From positions 1 to 20,653 of the forward strand of contig DFWZ01000037.1 of assembly GCA_002381565.1 (NCBI GenBank): 20,653 nucleotides of DNA, read 5' to 3'. The notes under the pieces are model-generated. The model worked only from the letters and a program-made list of their open reading frames with translations. It did no database searches and was not told the origin of the DNA. The first letter of the stretch is position 1; each line of letters opens with the position of its first letter. The position numbers and the translations under genes were made by a program. Source of the DNA: Gallionella sp. UBA4121 (GTDB taxonomy: Bacteria; Pseudomonadota; Gammaproteobacteria; Burkholderiales; Gallionellaceae). Of the stretch, positions 6,308-14,733 are shown piece by piece.

Positions 6308-7609
6308 ATGTTGATCCTTCTATTCGGTATGTCAGTGGCTTTTAGTGCGTGCTATCTGCTGGTGCGCTTCAACAGCCTGCATGCGCATCTGTCCAGCGAC
6401 CACAGCGACGCAGGCCCGCAAAAATTCCACTCGCAGCCAACGCCGCGCATCGGCGGGTTGGCGGTTGTGCTCGGTTTATTCACGGCCTATCTGTATGTCA
6501 GGGTGCGCAATCAGGATGTCGACGCAATAACTCAGTTCGGTTATTTGCTGCTTGCGGCGATTCCCGCATTCCTAGGCGGGCTGGTTGAGGATCTGACCAA
6601 GCGGGTGAGTGTTTCAAAACGGCTGGTTTTATCGATGGTATCTGCCGGAATCGGGGTGTGGCTGCTCGGCGCAGTAGTCAGTCATCTGAATTTTTTTATG
6701 CTGGACTGGCTGCTGCAATGGCCGGTTGTTGCAGTCTTATTTACACTTTTTGCCGTCGGCGGGGTGGTCAATGCGGTGAATATCATCGACGGATTCAACG
6801 GGATCGTCAGCGGATTCTCCGGCTTTATGTTGCTTGCCATCGCCTTTGTATCCTTTCAGTTGAACGATGTGTTTTTGTTGAATGCTTCGCTGGCAATGCT
6901 GGGTGCGCTGCTGGGTTTTCTGTTATGGAACTATCCTCACGGGAAAATTTTCCTGGGTGATGGCGGCTCCTATCTGGTTGGGTTCTGGCTGGCCGAACTG
7001 GCCGTGCTGATTGTGGCGCGTCATCCATCTGTCTCCCCCTGGTTTGCCGCCTTGTTGCTGGTTCACCCCGTTTGTGAAACGATGTTTTCCATTTATCGCA
7101 GAAAATTTCTGCAAGGCAAGTCCCCATGGCAACCCGATGGGCTGCATCTTCATACCCTGATTTACAGGCGATTGAACCATATACAGTGGGCCTCAAGCGA
7201 CCCGCGTCATAAAGTGCATTGCAACTCGATGACTGCACCGTATTTCTGGCGGGCTAAATTTGCAACGGCCTTGCTGGCAGTTGTATTCTGGAATAATCAC
7301 ATCGGTCTGATCGTTTCAACACTGTTGTTCATTGTGTTTTATGTGTGGCTATACTGGCGCATTGTGCAATTTAAGACGCCTCGCTGGATGGTGAAACGTG
7401 ACAGGCGCAAGTATCGGGCGGTTACTCGCGAAACCGTTTGCGTTCCCGGTGCGGAAGCAATGCGTGACAGGCGTCGTGTTTACAGGATGGGATTCTTGCG
7501 GTTAAGAGTGCCGCGCTGGCTGGGCAAGCGCAATCGTCGCTATACTCGGGTCAGAACGGACGATGTATTGCAGGTTGCCGCTTCAGCAGATCAAAGTGAA
7601 AGAAATTAA
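6308..7609 (+). CDS. WecA/MraY-family polyprenyl-phosphate sugar-1-phosphate transferase (EPS initiation)
   Basis: A 433-residue multi-pass membrane protein. ATG 6308 is preferred over an in-frame GTG at 6248 because GGAG at 6296-6299 is well spaced and MLILLFGMSVAF then forms the first helix. Family marks are PRIGGLAVVLG near the N terminus, VEDLTKR in place of the DDxxKR motif, NIIDGFNG (158-165), GDGGS (from about 217) and DGLHLHTLIYRRL, the HxH motif. The expected role is transfer of a sugar-1-phosphate (HexNAc-P in WecA) from UDP-sugar to undecaprenyl phosphate at the cytoplasmic face, starting the EPS repeat unit. After the last helix there is a tail of about 75 residues, very basic and internally duplicated (PRWMVKRDRRKY and PRWLGKRNRRYT). 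The next gene begins 57 nt downstream. Confidence 0.9.
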   Translation: MLILLFGMSVAFSACYLLVRFNSLHAHLSSDHSDAGPQKFHSQPTPRIGGLAVVLGLFTAYLYVRVRNQDVDAITQFGYLLLAAIPAFLGGLVEDLTKRVSVSKRLVLSMVSAGIGVWLLGAVVSHLNFFMLDWLLQWPVVAVLFTLFAVGGVVNAVNIIDGFNGIVSGFSGFMLLAIAFVSFQLNDVFLLNASLAMLGALLGFLLWNYPHGKIFLGDGGSYLVGFWLAELAVLIVARHPSVSPWFAALLLVHPVCETMFSIYRRKFLQGKSPWQPDGLHLHTLIYRRLNHIQWASSDPRHKVHCNSMTAPYFWRAKFATALLAVVFWNNHIGLIVSTLLFIVFYVWLYWRIVQFKTPRWMVKRDRRKYRAVTRETVCVPGAEAMRDRRRVYRMGFLRLRVPRWLGKRNRRYTRVRTDDVLQVAASADQSERN

Positions 7610-7666
7610 CTTGAAAAGAGCCGAGGAAGCCAGCCAGGCAGTCTTCAGTACAGATGTAAGCTTCAA

Positions 7667-9136
7667 ATGAAATCTGTCAGTCTGCATGTTTCTGAACGTG
7701 GTCATGCACAGTTCTGGGCGTTGATGGCGCTGATTGTTTACACGCCGCTTCCCTTGGCAAGTAATCGCCCCTGGGCGCTGGCATTGCTTGGGGTGTTGAC
7801 GGGTTGCCTGTTGCTGTGGAGTATCTGGCGGCCGGGCGGGCATGCTGCTGATTCGGTGTGGCGAAGCGCAAAGGTTCCGTTGCTATTGCTCGGGCTGTGG
7901 ATGCTGCTGTTGGCAGTGCAGCTCGTTCCGCTGCCGGACTCATGGATGGATGTGATGGGGCGGCGCGCAGTCTTCGATCAACAAGGCGGCGGGAGTATCT
8001 CGATAGATCCCTATTCGACCCGATTGTATCTGGCAAAGGCATGCATCCTGTCCGCCGCGTTCTGGCTGGTGGTGACGCTGGTCAATTCGCGTCGACGTAT
8101 GGAATGGCTGGCCGCGGTCATCGTGTTCTCCGGGCTACTGCAGGCCTTGCTCGGCGTTGTTATGATGGCAAGCGGTGTGAATTTTCAATTGTTTTTTGTA
8201 ACAATGGAGTCTGCACGCGCGCACGGTACATTCGTGTCACCCAATCAATATGCCGGCTATCTTGAGTTGACTCTGGCGGTGGGTATCGGACTGATGATCG
8301 CCAAACTGGATGGGCGTACATCGGTAAACTGGCGGCAACGGCTGCATGGCTGGCTTGCAGTGTTGTTAAGCGGCAAGGCGATGCTGAGGCTGGCTTTGAT
8401 TATTATGGTGGTCGGGCTGGTGGCCAGTCGTTCGAGGGGCGGAAATTCTGCATTTTTTGCCAGTTTGCTGATCGTGGGTGTTTTTGCTGTGATGTTTTCC
8501 AAACACGCAGCGCGGACAACGGTCGTGTTTATCGCCAGTTTGATTGTGCTGGATGTGGTTGTTATCGGTGGCATGGTTGGCGTGGAAAAAGTAGTTCAGC
8601 GCATTGAGAATACTAATTTGCAAACGCAGTCGACAGACGCAAGGTTACGCGAAGCTCAGGCAAAAGATATTCGTTTGAGTGGTAATGCCCAGCCGTTACC
8701 GACGTATCATACCGAGCAGTCAGTTGAGGAAAGAGGTGAGGCAGTTATGCCTTCCTTGCAGATTAACCGCAACTTTCCATGGTTGGGCACAGGAGGTGGT
8801 ACATTTCATCTGGCCTTCCCGCATTATCAGCCTGAGTCTGTACGGGGTTACTTTGATCATCCGCATAACGATTATGTTGAGTTTGCAAGCGAGGCCGGCT
8901 TGGCGGGATTTTTGTTGCTGGCATTGATGGTTATGCACAGTGTCTTCCAGTCTTTAAAACTGCTGGTACGTAGTCATGACCAGTTGACCATCGGCATGAC
9001 TTTTGCCAGTTTGATGGGGAGTGTTTCGCTGTTGATCCATGGGGCCGTGGATTTTAATTTTCAGAATCCGGCGAATGCGATGCTGATTTTGATCTTGTTA
9101 AGTTTGCCGTATTTGCAAACAATGTTGAAACGCTGA
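7667..9136 (+). CDS. O-antigen ligase/polymerase-type membrane protein (Wzy_C domain)
   Basis: A 489-residue protein with about ten or more hydrophobic segments. The Wzy_C-type core is recognised from GTFVSPNQYAGYLEL, a SRSRGGNSAFFASL segment and the large periplasmic loop with WLGTGGGTF and DHPHNDYVEFASEAGLAG; the His-rich HPHNDY motif is typical of WaaL/Wzy enzymes. In a Wzx/Wzy-type pathway it would join lipid-linked repeat units into polymer on the periplasmic side; a ligase role cannot be excluded by sequence. The periplasmic loop carries a hydrophilic insert (about residues 315-360) before the conserved motif. No Shine-Dalgarno stands out before ATG 7667; an ATG at 7654 is followed at once by a stop. 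Confidence 0.85.
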   Translation: MKSVSLHVSERGHAQFWALMALIVYTPLPLASNRPWALALLGVLTGCLLLWSIWRPGGHAADSVWRSAKVPLLLLGLWMLLLAVQLVPLPDSWMDVMGRRAVFDQQGGGSISIDPYSTRLYLAKACILSAAFWLVVTLVNSRRRMEWLAAVIVFSGLLQALLGVVMMASGVNFQLFFVTMESARAHGTFVSPNQYAGYLELTLAVGIGLMIAKLDGRTSVNWRQRLHGWLAVLLSGKAMLRLALIIMVVGLVASRSRGGNSAFFASLLIVGVFAVMFSKHAARTTVVFIASLIVLDVVVIGGMVGVEKVVQRIENTNLQTQSTDARLREAQAKDIRLSGNAQPLPTYHTEQSVEERGEAVMPSLQINRNFPWLGTGGGTFHLAFPHYQPESVRGYFDHPHNDYVEFASEAGLAGFLLLALMVMHSVFQSLKLLVRSHDQLTIGMTFASLMGSVSLLIHGAVDFNFQNPANAMLILILLSLPYLQTMLKR

Positions 9137-9138
9137 AT

Positions 9139-9167
9139 TTTTCAGGTACAATCAGATTACATATAAT
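9139..9167 (+). promoter_or_regulatory. Candidate sigma-70 promoter before the beta-barrel gene
   Basis: A perfect TATAAT (9162-9167) has TTTTCA 17 bp upstream (9139-9144; 4 of 6 matches). The predicted start would fall at about 9174, inside the GGGGGGA ribosome-binding site, which argues against normal use. A weak call resting mainly on the -10 match. Confidence 0.3.
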
Positions 9168-9183
9168 TATTCCGGGGGGAATC

Positions 9184-10425
9184 ATGTCACACAAACTTTC
9201 AGGTATTTCGGTAGCCGTTATGTGTGCATTGCTGGCAGGCGTTGCGACTGCCGCAGATATGCAAACGGCCGATAAGCAAAATAGTAACACTGGCCAAAAC
9301 AGTGCCCCCGGTGTAATTAACGCGGGTGGATTTGAAATCAAGCCAGCGTTGGGCCTGTCGATCGGTACAAATGATAACGTGGGATTATCCAGTGGTGCTG
9401 TCCCCAAGACCAGTTCCAGTTTTAGCATATTGAGACCAAGTCTGTTAATTGACATGCCAACCAACGGGCAGGTTTACAGCGCTACCTATTCCGGCGCTTA
9501 TGCTAATTATACAAGCAGTAGTCAGGATAACTACAATGATCAGAATTACGGCCTGGCAGCTCAAAACGACTGGACTGCGCGCGTCAATTCTCTGGTTAAT
9601 TTTGACTATAACATTGGACATAATGCCCGTAACGCACTGCCAACAGCAAACTTGAGCAAAGAACTTTGGCATACCACCGGGGTGAAGGGTAAGGTTCATT
9701 ATGGTGCGGACGGCGCACAAGGTCAGTTTGAATTGGCCGCAGGACAGATTTCCAAGCGTTATGACACAAATAATGCCCTTGCCAATAATCTTGGCAATAC
9801 TGCGTTGTATAACTATGATGCGACTCCAGTGACAGGTAGCTTCTTTTACAAGGTTGCGCCGGCAACGCAGATGATACTTCAGGCAGGAACTACCAATTAT
9901 AGTTACCAGAATGCCGCGGCGAAAATATATGACAGCAAAGAGCAGCAGTATATGGTTGGTGTGAAGTGGGATGCGACTGCAAAAACCAGCGGCAACATCA
10001 GGTATGGTTCGGTAACTAAATCTTTTAATTCAGGCACATTTGCAACTGTTACGAGTCCGGCCTGGAATGCTGCTGTGACCTGGTCGCCGCGGACTTATTC
10101 GGTTGTGAATTTTGCGCTTACTCAAGCAACTGCTGAAGGCTACACAATGGGCAGTTCCGTGATCAGCCGGGATTCCATCGTTAATTGGACGCATGGATGG
10201 TCGAGTTACATTACGTCAATGTTGTCGTACGATGATGGTAATGACACTTTTCAGGGTGTAAACACGGTCAATAAACGCCAGACTTACGAGGCCAAGTTGT
10301 CCTACGCTGTCAATCGCTGGTTGAATGCAGGCGTTGACTTTCAGAATTGGAAACGTAATTCGAACATAGCTGGTCTCAATTACACTCAGTCAATTGCGAT
10401 GATTGTTCTGGATGGTACCCTGTAG
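9184..10425 (+). CDS. Outer-membrane beta-barrel EPS protein (EpsL/BBP2-like)
   Basis: A 413-residue protein with a strong RBS (GGGGGGA at 9173-9179). Residues 1-23 form a classic signal peptide (SHKLSG, a hydrophobic core, then GVATA|AD). The mature part is rich in Tyr, Asn, Ser, Thr and Gly, with alternating polar/apolar strands (ATYSGAYANYTSSS, NWTHGWSSYITSML) and no Cys. It ends SIAMIVLDGTL; a terminal aromatic residue is absent. Proteins of this type in methylotroph-type eps operons are called EpsL and are predicted outer-membrane barrels. It lies immediately upstream of the short OPX gene, which suggests that it is the outer-membrane exit pore for the polymer. That pairing is inferred from context. 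Confidence 0.78.
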   Translation: MSHKLSGISVAVMCALLAGVATAADMQTADKQNSNTGQNSAPGVINAGGFEIKPALGLSIGTNDNVGLSSGAVPKTSSSFSILRPSLLIDMPTNGQVYSATYSGAYANYTSSSQDNYNDQNYGLAAQNDWTARVNSLVNFDYNIGHNARNALPTANLSKELWHTTGVKGKVHYGADGAQGQFELAAGQISKRYDTNNALANNLGNTALYNYDATPVTGSFFYKVAPATQMILQAGTTNYSYQNAAAKIYDSKEQQYMVGVKWDATAKTSGNIRYGSVTKSFNSGTFATVTSPAWNAAVTWSPRTYSVVNFALTQATAEGYTMGSSVISRDSIVNWTHGWSSYITSMLSYDDGNDTFQGVNTVNKRQTYEAKLSYAVNRWLNAGVDFQNWKRNSNIAGLNYTQSIAMIVLDGTL

Positions 10426-10485
10426 TTTTTGTTTATTGGCTCTTGCTGGGGGATGGATTTGTCTGCTGTAACTGATGGTACCCGT

Positions 10486-11058
10486 ATGCCGAGTCTGCGA
10501 CGCTGGCTGCAATTTTTTTTGTTTGGCCTGATGGTGTGGGTATCTGCGAGCCATGCTACTGACTTATCCGGTAATACAGCATCTGCTGAAAGCGAGAACA
10601 AGGGATATCGGTTGGGCGCGGGGGATGTGATCAATATCTCGGTTTACGGCGAGGATGATTTATCCCGACATAATTACCGGTTGCCTGACTCCGGTCTGAT
10701 CACCTTTCCATTTGGCGAGGTCAGGGCATTAGGTGTGTCTCTCGTTGAATTGGAAAACAAAGTTGCTGACGGGTTGCGTGGCGGGTACCTTATTAATCCT
10801 CGCGTATCAGTCAGCATCGAGGCATACCGTCCGTTTTTCGTCAATGGTCAGGTCAACAGTGCCGGTGCGTATCCTTATCAGCCCGGTATGTCGGTGCGCA
10901 AGGCCGTGGCGCTTGCGGGCGGCTTAAAGGAGCGTGCTTCCGAGGGTAAAATTTTCGTGATGCGCGATACCGATTCAGAACATAAACAAACAAAAATCAG
11001 TATGGATGGTCCCGTCTTTCCGGGGGATACGATTACTGTTGAAGAAAGCTTTTTTTGA
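10486..11058 (+). CDS. epsE: Short polysaccharide export (OPX) protein, EpsE/Wza-like, not lipidated
   Basis: ATG 10486 gives 190 residues beginning with a good signal peptide (MPSLRRW, hydrophobic core, SASHA|TD). ATG 10453 and TTG 10429 are in-frame alternatives, but they would put a polar stretch before the signal. The Poly_export domain starts at YRLGAGDVINISVYGEDDLS and is followed by SLBB-like segments (FVNGQVNSAGAYPYQPGMSV, ALAGGL). OPX proteins form the periplasmic conduit for EPS. Unlike Wza, this one has no Cys anywhere, so no lipobox, and it ends at TITVEESFF without the C-terminal helix that forms Wza's outer-membrane pore. It should need another protein for outer-membrane passage. 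Its TGA overlaps the next ATG (TGATG), so translation is coupled to the Wzz-kinase. Confidence 0.88.
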   Translation: MPSLRRWLQFFLFGLMVWVSASHATDLSGNTASAESENKGYRLGAGDVINISVYGEDDLSRHNYRLPDSGLITFPFGEVRALGVSLVELENKVADGLRGGYLINPRVSVSIEAYRPFFVNGQVNSAGAYPYQPGMSVRKAVALAGGLKERASEGKIFVMRDTDSEHKQTKISMDGPVFPGDTITVEESFF

Positions 11059-13259
11059 TGCAAAAATTCGACAATGCGATGGAGGTTTCAGAGGGCGGGG
11101 AGGTGGCGGAAACGCTGGATCTGATGAGCTACTGGCGCATTATTCAGCGCCGGATGTTGGGGATATTTGGTCTTGCCCTGTTCGTCACCCTGCTTGTGAC
11201 GGTTATTGTATTTATGATGACACCGGTTTACAGCTCTTCTGTGACAGTGTTAGTGGAGCAGAATAAGTCGAAACTGGCGTCCATGGATGCTGTCTATGGC
11301 AGTGCGGGACCGGATCAGAGCGGGTACTACCAGACTCAGGTAGAAATGCTCAAATCGCGAGCGCTGATGGAAGCGGTGGTTGACCGCCTCAAACTGACAA
11401 CTAATCCCTTATTTAATGCTCCTGCCCAACCTTCTTTTTTGAGCGGGTTAATGTCTGGTTTGGGGATGACCATGTCTAAATCATTGGTTTCTGATGAGCA
11501 TAAGGTGAGAGAAGCTGTGGCCCGGACACTCGCCGAGATGGTTGCCATAGAGCCATCCAGAACGAGTCAGATGATAAAGATATCTGTCATGTCTACAGAT
11601 CGGGAGATGGCTGCAACTATTGCCAATTCGGTTGCCGACACCTATATCGACCTTGATCTTGAGGCGAAATTTAAAATGAACCAGAAGGCGACGAGCTGGA
11701 TGAACGTACGTCTGGTTGCGTTGAAGGATAATCTGGATAAGTCCGAGCGCGATTTGCAGAGTTACCGTGAGCAGCACAACATCATCGACACCAAAGGGCT
11801 GGAATTGGGAGGGGCAACCAGCCAGCTCGGGGCGGCGCTGGGAAATCTGACTGCAGCCCGTCTGGCGCGGGCGCAGGCGCAAACCAATCTTGAACAGGTC
11901 AGGCGTGCAAAGGGGAATGAAATAGCGCTTCCGATTGTTCAGCGTAATCCGCTGGTTGCAAGTCTGATGGGGGCGGTTTCCGAGCATGAGCGCAAGGTAT
12001 CCGAGCTGTCGAATCGCTATGGGCCTCAACACCCAAAATTGTTGCAGGCCCAGGCTGAATTGAAGCAAGCCAGGGAAAATCTGCGCATGCAGGTGGCCGA
12101 TGTGGTAAACGGTTTCGAACGCGAATATGAAACGGCTCGTGCGAATGAAAGCGTGCTTGCCGGGGCAGTGGCTGAAGCCAAGCAGTCTATTCAGGGTTCC
12201 AATCGCAAGGAATTTGAACTGACGGCTCTGGAGCGCGATGTTAAGACAAACCGCGAGCTCTATGACATGTTCATGGGGCAGTTGAAGGGGGCAGCAGCCG
12301 TAAGCGATATGCAGACCGTGGTGGCCCGAGTTGTGGATCCCGCTATAGTCAGCGATACACCGGTCAGGCCCAAGAAGAAAATTGTGATAGGCTCTGCATT
12401 TGTATTGAGTCTGCTGTTGGGTGTAGCAGTAGCTTTTCTGCTGGAACGTCTGGATACCAGTGTCCGCTCTTCAGAGGATGCAGAGAGCAAACTGGGTTTG
12501 CCGCTGCTGGCGGCGATGCCGTTAATCGAGCTGTCGAAGGGTCAGGTTGCAGGCATGCATTATCGCGATGCGCCCAAGTCGCTGTTTGCCGAATCGGTCA
12601 AGACGATACGAACCGGAATTCTGTTGTCCGGTATCGATCACCCTAAAAAAACCCTGGTGGTTACTTCTTCGGTGCCCGGGGAAGGGAAGTCAACTGTGGC
12701 GATCAATCTGGCGCTTGCGCATGCGCAGACCAAACGCGTGTTACTGATAGACGCCGATATGCGCCGTCCATCGATCGCCAAAGTGCTTGGTCTGGATAAC
12801 ACGCATCCCGGATTGTCGATGCTGGCGCTGGGTATGGAAAAGCTGGAGAACTGTGTCTATAAGGTTGAAGGTACCACGCTGGAAGTGCTGACTGCGGGCA
12901 GCATCCCGCCTAATCCGCTCGAGTTGCTGATATCCGAGAAGTTCAGGGAGTTGCTGGCTGAACTTGGAGATGCCTATGACACGATCATCATCGACTCGCC
13001 TCCTGTACAACTGGTAAGCGACGCTGTGATTCTTGCCAGTATGGCAACGGGTGTGGTGTTCGTGCTGAAAGCCGATGCAACGCCATTCCAGCTGGCGCGA
13101 CGTGCGATCCGTGCCTTGCAGCGTGGCGGAGCTTCGATTTTCGGCATCGTGCTCAATCAGGCTGATTTCAAGAACGAAGGATATTACGGCAGCTACGGTA
13201 AATACAATTACCACGGCTATTATGGCGATGATGCAGATAAGGCGGCTGCCAAAGCCTGA
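11058..13259 (+). CDS. Wzz chain-length regulator fused to BY-type tyrosine kinase (EpsF/EpsG or Wzc-like)
   Basis: A 733-residue inner-membrane protein; ATG 11058 shares its A with the epsE stop. The Wzz domain spans about 15-110, with a first membrane helix at about 32-55. The periplasmic coiled-coil part runs over roughly 190-400 and the second helix is at about 438-460, flanked by RPKKK. The cytoplasmic kinase has Walker A GEGKST (541-546), Walker A' LLIDADMRRP (562-571), Walker B TIIIDSPP (642-649) and a terminal tyrosine cluster, seven Tyr in residues 709-722. BY-kinases of this type cycle between phosphorylated and unphosphorylated states to control EPS polymerisation and export. The phosphatase gene begins 13 nt downstream. 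In some betaproteobacteria the two halves are separate genes; here they are one chain. Confidence 0.93.
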   Translation: MQKFDNAMEVSEGGEVAETLDLMSYWRIIQRRMLGIFGLALFVTLLVTVIVFMMTPVYSSSVTVLVEQNKSKLASMDAVYGSAGPDQSGYYQTQVEMLKSRALMEAVVDRLKLTTNPLFNAPAQPSFLSGLMSGLGMTMSKSLVSDEHKVREAVARTLAEMVAIEPSRTSQMIKISVMSTDREMAATIANSVADTYIDLDLEAKFKMNQKATSWMNVRLVALKDNLDKSERDLQSYREQHNIIDTKGLELGGATSQLGAALGNLTAARLARAQAQTNLEQVRRAKGNEIALPIVQRNPLVASLMGAVSEHERKVSELSNRYGPQHPKLLQAQAELKQARENLRMQVADVVNGFEREYETARANESVLAGAVAEAKQSIQGSNRKEFELTALERDVKTNRELYDMFMGQLKGAAAVSDMQTVVARVVDPAIVSDTPVRPKKKIVIGSAFVLSLLLGVAVAFLLERLDTSVRSSEDAESKLGLPLLAAMPLIELSKGQVAGMHYRDAPKSLFAESVKTIRTGILLSGIDHPKKTLVVTSSVPGEGKSTVAINLALAHAQTKRVLLIDADMRRPSIAKVLGLDNTHPGLSMLALGMEKLENCVYKVEGTTLEVLTAGSIPPNPLELLISEKFRELLAELGDAYDTIIIDSPPVQLVSDAVILASMATGVVFVLKADATPFQLARRAIRALQRGGASIFGIVLNQADFKNEGYYGSYGKYNYHGYYGDDADKAAAKA

Positions 13260-13272
13260 TGTTCGGTATCAG

Positions 13273-14025
13273 ATGATAGATTTGCACTGTCATTATCTGC
13301 CGGGCATCGATGACGGATCCGGATCGATGGCTGAATCGCTTGATCTGGCGCGCGCGTCAGTGGCCGATGGCATCACTCATGCGGCAATGACGCCCCATAT
13401 TCATCCTGGGCGCTACGAAAACAGCCGCTCTTCAGTGGTAGCGGCAACCAATCAGTTCCGCGCTGCGCTTGCAAGTGCATCCATTCCGTTACAGATTTTT
13501 CCTGCCGGTGAAGTCCGGTTGACAGCCGAGATTCTTGATTTGCTGGAGCAGGATGAATTGCCTTTTTACGGCATGCTGGAGGGCTACCGCATCCTGTTGC
13601 TGGAATTCCCGTATGACCAGATACCGGTGGGTGCTGAAAAGCTGGCTCGCTGGTTGCTGGATCACAAGATACGTCCGCTGATTGCGCATCCTGAACGAAA
13701 TAAATACGTTCTGAACAATGTCGAAAAAATCGCACCCTTTGTCGAAATGGGCTGTTTGTTGCAGCTCACTGCTGCCTCGGTAATCGGTGGATTCGGCCAG
13801 GCGGCGCAGGATAGTTCATCCCTGATGCTGGAGCGACGGTGGGTGTCGGCAATCGCAACTGATGCGCACAATTTACGGCATCGTGCACCTATGATGGCAC
13901 CTGCAAGAAGTTATCTGATGGAGCGCTTTGGACAAGCTTATGCCAATGAGTTGACCTGCTTGATGCCATCCAGGATTTTGGGTGTAATGCAGCATGACCG
14001 GATTTCTGGGTATGTACAATGTTGA
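13273..14025 (+). CDS. PHP-family phosphotyrosine phosphatase (CpsB/YwqE type)
   Basis: A 250-residue protein; ATG 13273 gives the canonical start MIDLHCHYLPGIDDG. Metal-binding residues of the PHP fold are all present: H5 and H7, H42/H44 (TPHIHPG), E80 (PAGEVRL), H139 (LIAHPERN), D197 and H199 (ATDAHNL). CpsB/YwqE enzymes use metal ions to dephosphorylate the tyrosine tail of BY-kinases, the likely role here given the kinase gene 13 nt upstream. Many proteobacteria use a low-molecular-weight Wzb phosphatase instead; the PHP type is the one familiar from Gram-positive capsule loci. The 3' end overlaps the next gene by 7 nt. Confidence 0.92.
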   Translation: MIDLHCHYLPGIDDGSGSMAESLDLARASVADGITHAAMTPHIHPGRYENSRSSVVAATNQFRAALASASIPLQIFPAGEVRLTAEILDLLEQDELPFYGMLEGYRILLLEFPYDQIPVGAEKLARWLLDHKIRPLIAHPERNKYVLNNVEKIAPFVEMGCLLQLTAASVIGGFGQAAQDSSSLMLERRWVSAIATDAHNLRHRAPMMAPARSYLMERFGQAYANELTCLMPSRILGVMQHDRISGYVQC

Positions 14026-14636
14026 GGTCTGTATCGCTGATAAAGATCATGCTCACTTTGCTGATTTTGTCTGCGATGGTATATCTGACCAAGGTGGGGG
14101 TTGCTGACTTTTTGAGACTCGGGCCTTGTATCTATGTTGATGAGCTTGGCAATGGAGCTGTGCGCCTTGATCCGGCTGGACTGGACCATTCCAGAAAGAT
14201 GCTCTTGTTGGCGCGTTCATGGGATGACAGTAATCCAGTCATTCCAGAATATCTGGGGCAGACCGATTTTATGCTTGCGCAGTTGGTAAGCTTTAGTCCT
14301 GCAATGCAGGTGAATTTCCTGCGTAATGCGATTGCGGATTTTGATTCGGCAATTGTTTCCCGGCCAAATTCTGCCTACCTGTGGGCGGCCAGGATGACTG
14401 CGGGGAGTTGGTTGTTGCAGATTAAAGCTCAGATAAATGAGCCAATCGATAAGTCTGAGCTGAAATACATAAGTATGGCGCTACGACGCGCGGCGGTGCT
14501 TGATCCATGGGGGGCATCTGTATTGCAGCAGATTGTAAATGTTGGAACCTTGCGCTACATGGAATTTTCTCCGCAAGATCGATTGATTATTGATGAGGCT
14601 GTAATGCGTGCGAAACAACTTGGAATTAAAATTTGA
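14019..14636 (+). CDS. Membrane-anchored protein of unknown function, TPR-like
   Basis: A 205-residue protein that I do not recognise as a named family. ATG 14019 overlaps the phosphatase gene by 7 nt, so it is very likely part of the EPS operon. Residues about 8-25 form one hydrophobic helix, followed by a predicted periplasmic region. The region about 90-200 is helical and resembles degenerate tetratricopeptide repeats (FLRNAIADFDSAIVSRPNSAYLW..., then YISMALRRAAVLDPWG, each with the A-x-x-x-P type spacing). A single anchor with TPR-like helices suggests a scaffold for the polymerase or export complex. That is inference from layout only. Confidence 0.65.
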   Translation: MLRSVSLIKIMLTLLILSAMVYLTKVGVADFLRLGPCIYVDELGNGAVRLDPAGLDHSRKMLLLARSWDDSNPVIPEYLGQTDFMLAQLVSFSPAMQVNFLRNAIADFDSAIVSRPNSAYLWAARMTAGSWLLQIKAQINEPIDKSELKYISMALRRAAVLDPWGASVLQQIVNVGTLRYMEFSPQDRLIIDEAVMRAKQLGIKI

Positions 14637-14733
14637 TGGTAATTTCCTTTGGTTTTATGTAATATCATGCAGGCCTGTTCTGACCTTGATTTTATAGCCG
14701 TTTTTTTGTTTTACCCCTACGTGGAGGTTTATC

